64,000 bases of DNA from Eucommia ulmoides (Eukaryota; Streptophyta; Magnoliopsida; Garryales; Eucommiaceae), in the NCBI GenBank assembly GCA_016647705.1, contig CM028335.1, positions 42,684,526 to 42,748,525 of the forward strand. Reading direction: 5' to 3'. Positions 47,141 to 57,532 of this stretch are shown piece after piece; position 1 is the first letter of the stretch; every line of letters starts with the position of its first letter. The notes below the pieces were generated by a model. The model was given only the letters and a program-made list of their open reading frames with translations, made no database searches and was not told the origin of the DNA. A program made the position numbers and the translations under genes.

Positions 47141-48420
47141 ATGTCTCGAGAAACAAACAGAGGCTCATCCGATGAAGCACATGAAAAGATGGACATAATG
47201 GACGTAAAAGTTTTCTACAAGGCCTTGGGGAAAAATTTTCAACAGTTGAACTTGCGGTTTGATGAAGTGCATGAGCGACTTGACAAAGATGAGTCTAGTG
47301 CACAAAGGGGCATCTACCGAGAGCTCCTAATGTGCAACAAAAAAAGAGAAATCAACCTCAGTTCGAGTATGAAGATGATTATAGGGATGACCTAGATGAA
47401 GACGATCGTGCCTCTAATGCAAGCTTGGGCAGATTTGGAAGTGGACATGGGAATAGAGTAGATAGACATGGGGAGAGGATTGATAATAACTTGGGAAGCA
47501 TCAAGGTGAAGATACCCTCATTCCAAGGGGAAAACGATCCTGAAGCATACTTGGAGTGGGAGAAAAAGGTGGAGTTGATCTTTGAGTACGACAACTACTC
47601 TAAGGAGAAAAAGGTAAAACTCATTGTGATTGAGTTTATTGACTATGCTATAATATGGTGGGATCAACTTGTGATAAACAGGAGGAAGAACCATGAGAGG
47701 CCTATCGTGACGTGGGCGGAAATGAAGGTCATCATGAGGAGGCGGTTTGTCCCTAGTCACTACTATAGGGACTTGTATCAGAAATTACAAAGCCTTACGC
47801 AAGGCTATCGGAGCATGGATGATTACTACAAAGAGATAGAGGTCTCTATGATCTGGGCTAATGTCAAGGAGGATAGAGAAGCTACCATGGCAAGGTTCTT
47901 GAATGGGCTGAATCGGGACATTGCCAACGTAGTGGAGTTGCAACATTATGTGGAGTTGGAGGACATGGTTCACATGGCCATAAAAGTGGAATGACAGTTT
48001 AAAAGGAAAGGAACTCGGTCATTTCAAAATTCAAGCTCCTCTAATTAATGGAGGCCAAATGGGAAGAAGGACAAAGGGGATGTTTCAAAGTCTAAAATCA
48101 AATCCCCAAAAAGGAGAGATGATGTTCCCATTGCCAACAAAGGTAAAACCGAAACCAAACTCATAACCATGATATTAAATGTTTTCGTTGTTTGGGAGAA
48201 GGTCACATAGCCTCACAATACCCAAATAAGAGGACCATGATTGCACGTGTTGATGGAGAGGTGGAAATCGAAAGTGAGAGTGATGATGATCAGATGCCAC
48301 AACTTGAGGATGCTTGTGATGATGATGTGGAGTACGCGGTGGGGGAGAGTCACTTGTGGCAAGGCGTGCTCTAAGTGCCCAAGTTGCGGAGGATGACATA
48401 GAATAACAAAGGGAGAATAT
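47141..48420 (+). pseudogene. gag of the CRM-like element, decayed
   Basis: ATG at 47141 (MSRETNRGSSDEAHEKMD). A one-base deletion near 47305, seen against the second copy, shifts the frame. It resumes as [20 protein letters not shown] and runs to 47991, including [52 protein letters not shown] and [24 protein letters not shown]-to-TGA stop follows at 47992. The zinc knuckle at 48180-48221 reads C-x2-C-x4-H-x4-Y: the fourth ligand is Tyr (TAC), while the second copy has Cys. Gag forms the virus-like particle and the knuckle binds RNA; this copy would be defective. Confidence 0.88.
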
Positions 48421-48429
48421 ATTTCATAC

Positions 48430-48862
48430 TAGATGTCACGTAAACAACAAGGTATGTAGTATGATCATTTATGGGAGAAGTTGCACTAATGTGGCTAGCA
48501 CTACTTTAGTAGAGAAACTGAATTTACCTACATTGAAACACTCTAGACCTTATAAATTGCAGTGGTTGAATGATTGTGGGGAGGTTCGAGTAAATAAGCA
48601 AGTGTTAGTTTCCTTTTCGATTGGGAAGTGCAAGGATGAAGTACTTTGTGATGTTCCAATGCATACGGGTCACATATTGTTAGGCAGGCCACGGCAATTT
48701 GATAGGAAGGTTATTCATCACGGGTTCAAGAATGGGCACTCATTCGTCAAAGATAATAAAACCATTACTCTTGTGCCGTTGACTCCAAAACAAGCATATG
48801 AGGATCAAATGAAATTGAAAAAAGAGAATGAGTTGAAAAAAACTTGTGAGATCGAGAGTTAA
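48430..48862 (+). pseudogene. Aspartic protease of the CRM-like element, active site lost
   Basis: The open stretch 48461-48862 has SCTNVASTTLVEKLNLPTLK and HSRPYKLQWLNDCGEVRVNK, then HILLGRP, the C-terminal protease signature, and a Lys-rich tail. The active-site position that should carry Asp reads Tyr (TAT at 48470-48472, in MIIYGRSC), so the protease is dead. Upstream, 48192-48374 encodes the acidic gag-protease spacer. The tail runs on, frame-shifted, to about 49060. Confidence 0.8.
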
Positions 48863-49079
48863 AAAAAAAGATAAGAAAAAAGAGAGTGAAAACATAAAAG
48901 AGAGTGAAAAGCAAAAAAGAAGTGGAAAAAATAAGAGAAAAACAGAGAAACAAGTGAGCTTTTACGCTAAGGCGAGTGATATCAAGGGTGCTTTGTATGC
49001 AAATTGGCCTATATTTGTACTATTGTACAAAGAGGCGTGTTTTAGTGCTAACGAATTTTGACCAATCTTTACCTAGTGT

Positions 49080-49985
49080 TGTTGTTTCCTTGTTGTAGGA
49101 ATTTGAGGACGTGTTCCCTAACGATGTGCCTAGTGGATTGCCACCTATTCGAGGCATTGAGCATCAAATTGACTTTGTACCGGGTGCAACAATTCCTAAC
49201 CGACCGGCCTATAGGAGTAATCCAGAGATGAAGAAGAAACTTTAAAGGCAAGTGGAGGAGTTGCTAGCCAAGGGACACACAAGAGAAAGCATGAGTCCGT
49301 GCTCAATACCGGTACTACTTGTGCCTAAGAAAGATGGAACTTGGCGTATGTGTGTTGATTACCGAGCTATTAACAACATTACGGTAAAGTATCGACATCC
49401 CACTCCAAGGCTAGATGATATGTTAGATGAGTTGCATGGGTCATGTATTTTCACTAAAATTGATTTGAAAAGTAGGTATCACCAAAGTAGGATGAAAGAA
49501 GGTGATAAATGGAAAACTGCCTTTAAAACTAAATATGGACTGTATGAGTGGTTTGTAATGCCTTTTGGGCTAACTAATGCACCAAGTACATTCATGAGGT
49601 TAATGAATCATGCATTGCGTGCATTTATAGGCAAGTTTGTTGTGGTCTATTTTGATGATATTTTGGTGTATAGTAAGAGTTTAGATGAGCATATTGATCA
49701 TTTTCATTGTGTGCTTGATGTTCTAAGAAAAGAAAAACTATATGCAAATTTAAAAAAATGTTTCTTTTGCTTGGACAAAGTTGTGTTTCTTGGCTATGTT
49801 GTTAGTTCGGAAGGGATTGCGGTGGATGAGGAAAAGGTAAAGGCTATCAAAGAATGGCCCACACCTAAGTCAATCACGGAGGTAAGAAGTTTTCATGGTT
49901 GGCTAGTTTTTATCGTCGATTTGTTAAAGATTTTAGTACACTAGCCGCACCACTCACTGAAATTGTCAAAAAATTCATGGATTTG
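49080..49985 (+). pseudogene. Reverse transcriptase of the CRM-like element
   Basis: The main open stretch is 49252-49944. It covers [20 protein letters not shown] and [20 protein letters not shown], then [10 protein letters not shown] (motif A, Asp present), [20 protein letters not shown], the active site YFDD at 49648-49659, and the thumb with [20 protein letters not shown]. It needs upstream sequence (FEDVFPNDVPSGLPPIRGIE from about 49100) that is separated by a TAA at 49242. A one- or two-base change near 49892 shifts the frame just before the connection domain. The active site is intact. Confidence 0.9.
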
Positions 49986-50290
49986 AAATGGGGTATGGAG
50001 TAAGAGCGTGCATTTAATGAGATTAAAGAACGGTTATGTGGTGCTTCTTTATTAGCATTACCTAATTTTTCTAAAACTTTTGAGATTGAGTGTAATGCTT
50101 CAGGAATAGGCATTGGAGCTGTTTTGATGCAGGAAAATCGGCCAATATCATACTTTAGCGAAAAGCTAAATGGAGCTTTTTGCGTTGGTGAGAGCATTGG
50201 AGACTTGGTAACATTACCTGTAGCCGAGAGAGTTTGTTATACATACCGATCATGAGTCCTTGAAGCACTTGAACGAACAAGGTAAGTTAA
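49986..50290 (+). pseudogene. RNase H of the CRM-like element, dead and partly deleted
   Basis: LKWGME, a TAA stop at about 50002, then [20 protein letters not shown] and [18 protein letters not shown]. The catalytic Asp after EC is Asn (AAT at 50094-50096). After [12 protein letters not shown] the frame breaks and about ten residues seem to be missing near 50175. The frame resumes as [12 protein letters not shown] at about 50250. Confidence 0.82.
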
Positions 50291-51598
50291 ATAGAAGGCA
50301 TGCCAAGTGGATGGAATTCATTGAAACCTTCCCTTATGTAATTAAATACAAACAAGGTAAGGAAAATATTGTGGTTGATGCACTTTCCAGAAGGTACACC
50401 CTTGTCTCTACATTAAATGCAAAGCTACTGGGGTTTGAATATGTTAAAGAATTGTATGCTAATGATAATGATTTTGCTAGTGCGTTTGGTGCATGTGAGA
50501 AGACAGCGTTTGGTAAGTTCTATAGACTAGATGGGTACTTGTTTAGAGAAAATAGACTTTGCGTGCCTAATATTTCTATGCGTGAGTTACTCGTGCGTGA
50601 AGCACATAGGGGTGGTTTCATGGGTCATTTTGGTGTGAGAAAGACATTAGACGTGTTACATGAACACTTCTTTTGGCCAAAGATGAAACTTGATGTGGAG
50701 AGAGTTTGTGCTAGGTGTGTTACGTGTAGGCAAGTCATATCTAGAGTCTTACCACATGGATTATACACTCCCTTGCCTGTACCTAGTGTGCCTTGGACGG
50801 ATATTTCCATGAATTTTATTTTAGGCTTGCCTAGGTCAAGGAAATGTAGGGATTTGACTTTTGTGGTTGTTGATAGGTTCTCTAAGATGGCACATTTCAT
50901 ATCTTGTAATAAAATTATGATCGTGATGTTAAGTTCATTAGCTATTTTTGGAAAGTCTTGTGAGAAAAGATAGGAACTAAATTATTGTTCTCAACTACTT
51001 GTCACCCCCAAACGGATGGACAAACCGAGGTAGTAACTTGAACTTTATCTACTTTGTTGCGTACTATAATTCAAAAGAACTTGAAAATTTGGGAGGATTG
51101 TTTGCCGTTCATTGAATTTTCTTATAATCGGAGCATTCATTCTACGATTGATTTTTCACCATTTGAGATTGTTTATGGTTTTAATCCACTAACTTCTTTA
51201 GATTTGTTACCTTTGCCAGTCAATGAGAGGGCTAGTTTGGATGGACAAAAGAAGGCTGAGATGGTGAAGAAACTCCATGAAAGTGTACGACAACACATAG
51301 AGAAGAAAAATGAGCAATATGCAAAGAAAGCAAATAAGGGTCGTAGACGAGTCATCTTTGAACCAGGTGATTGGGTTTGGCTGCATATGAGAAAAGAAAG
51401 ATTTCTAACCCATAGGCGGACCAAGCTACATCCTAGAAGGGATGGTCCATTTCAAGTCCTTTAGAGGATCAATGATAATGCATACAAGTTGGATCTTCCA
51501 GGTAAGTGTAACGTTAGTGCTACATTTAATGTTTCTGATCTTTCTCCGTTTGATGTAGGTGAAGATTCGAGGTCAAATCCTTTTGAAGAAAATGGGGA
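50260..51598 (+). pseudogene. Integrase of the CRM-like element, dead, with internal deletion
   Basis: Open 50260-50973: the end of RNase H ([18 protein letters not shown]), then the zinc-binding domain ([27 protein letters not shown]). The first catalytic Asp of the core is Asn (AAT at 50812-50814 in [11 protein letters not shown]). Near 50910 roughly 90 bases are missing and the frame shifts; the second Asp survives in YDRDVKF and Glu at 51027-51029 in DGQTEVV. The C-terminal domain (51054-51464) has [14 protein letters not shown], then TAG at 51462. The frame stays open from 51465 through NVSDLSPFDVGEDSRSNPFE into the 3' LTR. Confidence 0.85.
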
Positions 51599-51803
51599 TG
51601 ATGAGAACCAACAAGCAATATCAAAGAACACATTGCATGTCTCGAGTGGGCTGATTACTAGGGCAAGATTCAAGAAGATCAAAGAAGCGCTTAATGGGCT
51701 AATTCAAGAGCTTTGGGATGAATCGAAAACTATAAAGCCCAAATTAGGCCCAAATGACGATCAAGGCCTAATCCATCTTATCAAAGCAAGTGAATGGGTT
51801 TAG
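51465..51803 (+). pseudogene. pol C-terminal tail that extends 205 bases into the 3' LTR
   Basis: In the integrase frame the sequence continues across the polypurine tract and the LTR start (51599) to TAG at 51801. The LTR-encoded 68 codons include RARFKKIKEALNGLIQE. The same frame is open in the 5' LTR (45653-45857) and in the LTR at 61442-61646, with the stop at the same place. In CRM-clade elements an integrase tail that reaches into the LTR is known and has been linked to centromere targeting. I see no canonical chromodomain. Function here is inferred from the family. Confidence 0.7.
51585..51598 (+). other. Polypurine tract of the CRM-like element
   Basis: GAAGAAAATGGGGA directly before TGATGAG of the 3' LTR. 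It is also coding, for the tail residues EEN-G. Confidence 0.7.
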
Positions 51804-52457
51804 ACAGGAACTCAAATGGACCAAGTCATGTGGACCACGAAATTCTCAGCATATTTATTTTATTTATTAGTGTTTTATTTTTAATTTAGTTATTTATTTG
51901 ACAATTTGTAAGTCAAGATTGCCAATTTAGCCTTTTCCTTTTTAGATTAGGAATTAGTTATTTCCTTTTTAGATTAGGAGTAGGGTTTCCTTATTTCTCT
52001 AGGATTCCTTAGTCCTCTAGGGTTTCCTTTTAGTTCTATTGTGGCCCCCACTATTCATGTACTGTGCATTGACACTGTTCAAGCTGTACTATTCACTAGC
52101 TATGGTTTTTTCTTTTATCTATTTAAGAGACTTGTATCCTATGGAAAAAGATACATTATTTTTTATTAATAAAATTGTGAGAGTTTTCTCTTTAGTTCTT
52201 CAGAGAACTTTTCCTGAACTTATCAAGAGTTTCTTGTGGCGTTCAAACTTATATCTTTGGTTCGTGATTCGTTATAATCATTAGGTCAAGATCATTATAC
52301 AATTGGTTCGCGTTTCGTTCATAAACGTTGGGTCAAGGTAATCTATCTTTCAATTTCTGTATTTTTAGTTTGCTCAAAATCTAATTTAGTTTCGATCTTC
52401 ATGAAGAAACCCTAAGTTGGTTTCGAGTCTCACTAATTCTTGGTGAGGTTTGCATCA
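51599..52457 (+). repeat. 3' LTR of the CRM-like element
   Basis: 859 bases with TGATG...CATCA termini, paired with 45653-46512. Confidence 0.92.
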
Positions 52458-53309
52458 ACTTCCCAACCAGGGATTAATAGTGAGTTCGGAAAATGCCATT
52501 TCTTCAACAACTGGGCCTATACCTTTAGGCCCGCCAACAACATCCCAACTCATTATCACCCCAAGATTCAAAATCACGAAACTTTCTCTTATGCGAACAA
52601 CCATAATAATTTACGAGTTCCTCCTGGATATTCTTTGCAAACACAAGGATTCTAGCAGAAGCAACCAAGTCATCCTTTGCAACAACATTTTGTGGAAAGA
52701 AATAAGCCACCAGTGGAAGATTTGCTCGGTTAATTTATGAAGGAGACACAAAATATTATGTGAGAAACACATAATTGTCTCAACAAGCATGAGATGTATC
52801 TTGACAACATTAAGACGACGTGCACCAATACCATTTCGACAGTAAAGTCTCTAGAAACCCAAATTGGTCAGCTTGCTTATGCCATAAAGGGGCAAATCTC
52901 GGGGAAGTTTCCAAGTGATACGGAAACTAACCTAAGGGATTGCAAAGCTATCACTTTGAGAAGTTGAAAGAAAATCGAAGTTACAAAGGTAAAGGCGGAC
53001 GAGGGTAAAGAGAAAATTGATGTTGAAAAAAAACCCATTTCGGATGAGGAAAAGAAGGAAACTCTAAAGGAAAATCTGGGTTTCATCTCTTTTCCAAACA
53101 ATCCACTGATGATCACTCCACATTTTCCATATCCCCTATGGTTTCAAAATAAGAAATTGGATAGCCAGTTTGTAAAATTTCTTGAAATTTTTAAGAAAAT
53201 TTGTATCAATATCCCATTCGTCGATGCATTGTAGAAAATGCCCAGTTACAGGAAATTTTTGAAGGACATAATGACTGATAAAAAGAAATTGGATAATACT
53301 TTATCATCA
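52458..53309 (+). pseudogene. gag of the Athila-type element, C-terminal part
   Basis: It continues the gag frame after the CRM-like insertion: YTFRPANNIPTHYHPKIQNH, then SLETQIGQLAYAIKGQISGK FPSDTETN and CKAITLRS. The gag-protease linker follows with PHFPYPLWFQNKKLDSQFVK FLEIFKKICINIPFVDAL. These phrases are characteristic of Athila. Stops are numerous (near 52653, 52730, 52968 and 53233). At about 53309 the Athila sequence ends without protease or pol, and the next element begins. Confidence 0.85.
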
Positions 53310-53561
53310 TGACCTGTATCAAAACAGTAATCATCATTTTAAGTCCTGAGAATTTGTGATAATTGTAGCTCGTATTTTGTCAATACACATCATTCGCACA
53401 TTTAATGCACACTGTTTGACACTTCATTTTATTTTCTCTCTTCATCTATCTAGCTATTTAAATCCAAATCGGGTGTTGATAATTCTTCACACCTCCAAAA
53501 ATTTCCCTTTTACTTTAATCTTGATTTTCCAATACTCTCTTCTTTTCTACCTTCCACAGTT
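53310..53561 (+). promoter_or_regulatory. Candidate plus-strand promoter upstream of the antisense ORF
   Basis: A TATA-like CTAGCTATTTAAATCC at 53449-53464 lies about 100 bases before the ATG at 53562, after CT-rich sequence. The ATG is preceded by a pyrimidine tract with CCACAG. That is the look of a plant promoter and leader, but it rests on motif spacing only. The left edge is the junction with the Athila fragment. Confidence 0.35.
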
Positions 53562-54098
53562 ATGGGATCCCCCTCATGGGCCAACACTTCTGCCTTTGTA
53601 ACAATTCAGTCTGAAAAGTGAAATGAGATAGAATTGGGAGAACACATTCATTCCCTGATGCTTGTAGTGAAAACTGCTATGGAAGATCATCCCCACCTGC
53701 GTACCCTTGAGGAAGTTGCTGCAGTCTTCGCTGCAATGGAAGCAGTGCACTTTCAAGTCATTTTACGTCTTTATGAACTCATGGATGAGCTAAAGAATGT
53801 TAAGAAGAGAAAACGAGACCTAGCCACTGGCTTCAACTATCTGAAGCTCTTTTTCGACACCATGAAGGCAAAGCAGGACAAACTTCTGGAGAAAAACGAA
53901 CAAGAGAGGGCCAAGATCTATGAATTTATTAACAAACTCAGTAAGTATGAGAGCATTCCTTTTATTTCTCTAACTCGGATTCAGAAGATTTGGGTTTGCC
54001 TACTTCTCCAGAGTCGAAATGAAGTTCCTCTCTCAGCCCTGGTTAAAGACGAAGAAGAAAATCTTCTTTTTGTTGTTTTTTTTTTTTTTTTTTTTTGA
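53562..54098 (+). pseudogene. Antisense accessory ORF (aORF2-like) of the second Tat element
   Basis: ATG at 53562 opens a frame with one TGA at 53619, then runs 154 codons to 54098. The protein is helical and highly charged (HLRTLEEVAAVFAAMEAVHF, DELKNVKKRKRDLATGFNYL, KAKQDKLLEKNEQERAKIYE), consistent with a coiled coil; it ends in a poly-Phe tail from a poly-T run. It lies downstream of, and antisense to, the minus-strand integrase that ends at 55354, the position of aORF2 in Tat-lineage elements. I recognise no domain and no similarity to the frame at 2-641. Function unknown. Confidence 0.55.
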
Positions 54099-54600
54099 AA
54101 GAACAATCTTGTTTTTGTTCTTAAGAATTGTCTTTTCTATTTCTTTTTGTTTTTTGTAACCATGTACCTCTCTTTTCTTTTTTATCAATGAAAATATATG
54201 GGGTTCTTGATATTCTTGATCTCGTGTTGTTTCTTTAACTATTCAAGTTACTTGAGTTGTCTTTCACCCCTGTCTGTCCTCCTTCATAACTAGGTTAAGA
54301 AGCTGTACTAGTTATGAATTACATGTTAGGCTCATGACAACAAGTCGAATTGGATCATCTTCTTAGTCGCAAAAACTATTGATAGTATAGGCAATAAAAT
54401 TCCATAAGATAACCAGTCTTAAACCCAACACTTAAGAGACATTTTCTGGATTATCCTTATCAATGTCAAGTAAACAATCAAGATTAATACTTCTACCAAA
54501 CTATATATAATTTGAGCAATGTCATCTAAAGTTTGATTGACCTGTATTGCTAACATTTGCCTGGTGGTGTTACCCTTCGTTGTAATCATGATTAAAATTC
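54099..54600. other. 3' UTR of the second Tat element, no gene seen
   Basis: AT-rich sequence after a poly-T run (54078-54096), with no coding signal. The first weak copies of the CTCAG/CTGAG words of the following array appear near 54600. Confidence 0.5.
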
Positions 54601-55141
54601 TGAGTTGAATTCTGAGCTAAAGTACTCAGTTAAAATTTGAATTTAAGAGACTCAGTCATAGCTGGGTTGTAATTCCCAGTTGATTTATGAGATGATATGC
54701 TCAGTTAAACTATGAGTCAAAGAACTCAGTTGTTGTTGGGCTGAGATGCCTAGTTGATTTCTGAGCAGATATGCTCAGTTAAACTCTATGTTAAAGAACT
54801 CAGTTGTTGTTGGGCTGAGATGCCCAGTTGATTTCTGAGTTGACATGCTCGGTTGAACTCGGAGTTAAAGAACTCAGTTGTTGCCGGGCTGAGGTGCCCA
54901 GCTGATTTTTGAGCTGACATGCTCAGTTAAATAACTCAGTTGTTGTTGGACTGAGGTGCCCAGTTGATTTCTAAGCTGACATGCTTAGTTAAACTCTGAG
55001 TTAAAGAACTCAGTTATTGTTGGGCTGAGGTGCCCAGTTTATTGTTGAGCTGATATGCTTAGTTCAAATCTGAGTTAGATAACTCAGTTGTTGCTGGGCT
55101 GAGGTGCCTAGTTCAGTTATGAGCGGACATGCTCAGTTAGC
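54600..55141. repeat. 74-bp minisatellite in the 3' UTR of the second Tat element
   Basis: AACTCAGTTGTT and variants start at 54723, 54797, 54871, 54932, 55007 and 55081. Spacing is 74, 74, 61, 75 and 74 bases, with one unit carrying a 13-base deletion. Each unit has alternating CTCAG and CTGAG words (CTGAGATGCCCAGTTGATTT, GAGCTGACATGCTCAG) that can pair with each other. Confidence 0.9.
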
Positions 55142-55353
55142 TGTTGACCTTAATGTCAACTATCTGTACCACACTTATTTTGATTTGTTAAGTGTTGTAG
55201 AAGATGCAGAAGCATAATAATGCAATAATAAATGTTTGCAAAATTGAAGGGAAAAAAAATTATTTTCTTTAATCATAGTGTTTCTCAAAACAAGAAAGAA
55301 TAATTCCAAAATACTGAATCAAAAACATAAATTAAGAAAAAATGATCAAAGAT
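55142..55353. other. Spacer between minisatellite and pol, no gene seen
   Basis: About 200 AT-rich bases next to the integrase stop codon. Confidence 0.5.
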
Positions 55354-56500
55354 TCATGCGAAATACTTGCGTAGATGAAAAATGTTCCACGGTCTGGGGA
55401 TTGCGATTCCATCAAGATCTTCAAGCCAATAGGTCCCTAGTCTGTTTACTTTAGTTACACGGTAAGGGCATTCCCAATTAGGAGCTAACTTTCCCGAGCG
55501 AGCTTCTGGGCGATGAGGTATTACCCTCCGAAGTACCAGGTCTCCTATGGTGAAATGTCATGGACAGACTGCATAATTGAACATTCATGCCATCCTTGAC
55601 TTGTAAGCCGCTATCCGCAATAATGCCCCGTCTCGCTTCTCTTCCAACTGGTTCATTTCTTCTTGTATGAGTTCTTCATTCTCTACCAGGTTGACCGTAT
55701 CATCTCATCTAAATGGCATCCCTATCTCCACTGGAATGACAACTATAGTTCTATAAGTCAGGGAAAATGGTGTCTCTCCAGTAGTAGACATTGGGGTGGT
55801 ACGATGAGCCCAAAGTACACTTGGGAGTTCTTCAACCCACTTCTCTTTAGCATCATCCAGTCATTTCTTGAGTGCCTCTTTGATGGAACGGTTTGTCACC
55901 TCAGCTTGCCTGTTGGCTTGTGGATAAGCTGGATTGGATGTTCTGTGTTGAATCTTCAGCTCATTGCACATCCATGCAACTTTACCACTGGTAAAAGTTG
56001 TCCATTATCAAAAATAAAGACTGCAGGAATACCAAAATGACATATGATATTTTTCCAATGAAAGTTCTTTACTTCATTCTCTCCTACCGTTGCAAATGCT
56101 TCTGCCTTGACTCACTTGGTAAAATAATCAATTACCACCTGCAGGTACTTTTTGTTTCTAGGTGCTGGTGTGAAAGGTCCCAGTACATCCATCCCCCATT
56201 TGGCAAATGGGCATGGGCTAGTTATTGGAGTTTGTTGTTGAGTAGGAACTTTGATGTCATTGGAGAATCGCTAGCATTTGTTAAATCTCTTGACGTATTC
56301 TTGCACATTAATACGCATGGTTGGCCAGTAGTATCCCATTCTTAGTACTTTGAGTACCAAGGTTTGTCCCCCTTGGTGGTTCCTACAAACTCCTTCATGT
56401 ATCTCTCGTAGGATATAGTTCGCTTCTTTCGTCCCTAGACAGAGTAACAATGGTTGGGAGAAAGAACGTCTATATAATTTATCATTGGTTAACACATACC
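55354..56500 (-). pseudogene. Integrase of the second Tat element, decayed
   Basis: Minus strand: zinc-binding part at 56271-56495 (ANYILREIHEGVCRNHQGGQ, then the Cys region). The core has GMDVLGPFTPAPRNKKYLQV, first Asp at 56127-56129 in VIDYFTK and second Asp at 56007-56009 in FDNGQL; the Glu region is damaged near 55920. The C-terminal domain ends KLAPNWECPYRVTKVNRLGT, YWLEDLDG and HLRKYFA with the stop at 55354-55356, the natural end of Tat integrases. Several stops lie in between. Confidence 0.85.
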
Positions 56501-57532
56501 TTGATGCCTTTTACAAAACCTTTCTGGCGGTGTCTTTATCTTCTAGCAAAGCTCTCTCTTTTAGGTATCAAATTAAACGGGTCTCCAGTCCTCTTCTTGA
56601 TCCAGTTGACCTATGCAGACATACTGGCTAATTGGGGCTACTACAGACGGCTGGTCCAGGAATTCCACCAATTCAGATCCTTAATCCGGTCCCAGGGTAG
56701 AAGCTAGCACAGATAAGGCATCTGCCTTTGTGTTTTCAGTCCTTAGGATAGCCTCGAATTTGTAGCTCTGGAACAAAGAGGTCAGCTCTTTCACATTTTC
56801 CACGTAGAGTTGCAACCTCTCCTCATTTATGATGAACAACCCATTAATTTGGTTGACCACCAATTGGGAGTCAAACTTTACCTCCAAAAGTTGGGCATCC
56901 ATCTCTCGCGCAAGAGTTAACCCAATAATTACAATTTCATACTCCGCTTCATTGTTGGAGATTCAAAAGCCAAGTTGTATTACTTTTTCAAGTTGATCTC
57001 CTTTAGGTGTTTGCAAGACTATACCCACACCACATCTCTTCATGTTTGAAATGCCATCAACCCACAACTTCTATGGCGCAGCGGATAGAGAAGTTGCTTT
57101 CTCTATCTATGGAGGGGTAAGCTCACCAATAAAGTCCACCAGAGCTTAACCTTTAATTGTTGCCCTGGGCTTGTACTTGATGAAGAATTCACCAAGTTCC
57201 ACAACCCACTACATGAGGTGACTAGAAGCTTCTGGCCTGTGCATTATCGCTCGAAGTGGATATGAGGTCAGCACATTAATCAAATGCTCCTGAAAATACG
57301 GTATGAGCTTTCGTGCTGCTGTTACTAGGGCCAAGGTCATCTTCTCCAACTCCATGTAGTGAGTCTCTGTTGGAACTAATGACTTGTTGATGTAGTACAC
57401 CGGCCTTTGTCATCCTATAAGATCTTGGACCAGTGCGGCGCTTACTGCGACAGGTGTCACTGCCAGATAGAGAGAAAGTTCTTCTCCTGGGTTTACTTTT
57501 ATCAATATATCTACCAATCCCAAGTAGTCTTT
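56501..57532 (-). pseudogene. RNase H regions of the second Tat element, decayed
   Basis: Reading right to left: LSLYLAVTPVAVSAALVQD near the insertion, then YYINKSLVPTETHYMELEKM, AARKLIPYFQEHLINVLTSY PLR (57209-57400), FHIEYRPRTMIK-type linker sequence, and the second RNase-H-like domain with VKFDSQLVVNQINGLFIINE (56681-56902) and NTKADALSVLAST. A doubled RNase H is usual for Tat elements. Stops are present. Confidence 0.8.

Larger units (their letters stand above)
45648..52462 (+). mobile_element. Complete CRM-like Ty3/gypsy chromovirus with ACTTC target duplication
   Basis: LTRs 45653-46512 (860 bases) and 51599-52457 (859 bases) both run TGATGAGAAC...GTTTGCATCA and are flanked by ACTTC at 45648-45652 and 52458-52462. 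Inside are an initiator-Met-type PBS, gag, protease, RT, RNase H, integrase and a polypurine tract in chromovirus order. The gag sequence and the pol frame that runs on into the 3' LTR suggest the CRM (centromeric retrotransposon) clade. By eye about 29 of the first 410 LTR positions differ, so it is not recent. It is inserted in Athila gag. Confidence 0.9.

Noticed and set aside
47379-47973. Minus-strand frames of 62-80 codons over gag
   Set aside because: Shadows of the plus-strand gag; the same shadows recur at 63175-63529 in the second copy.
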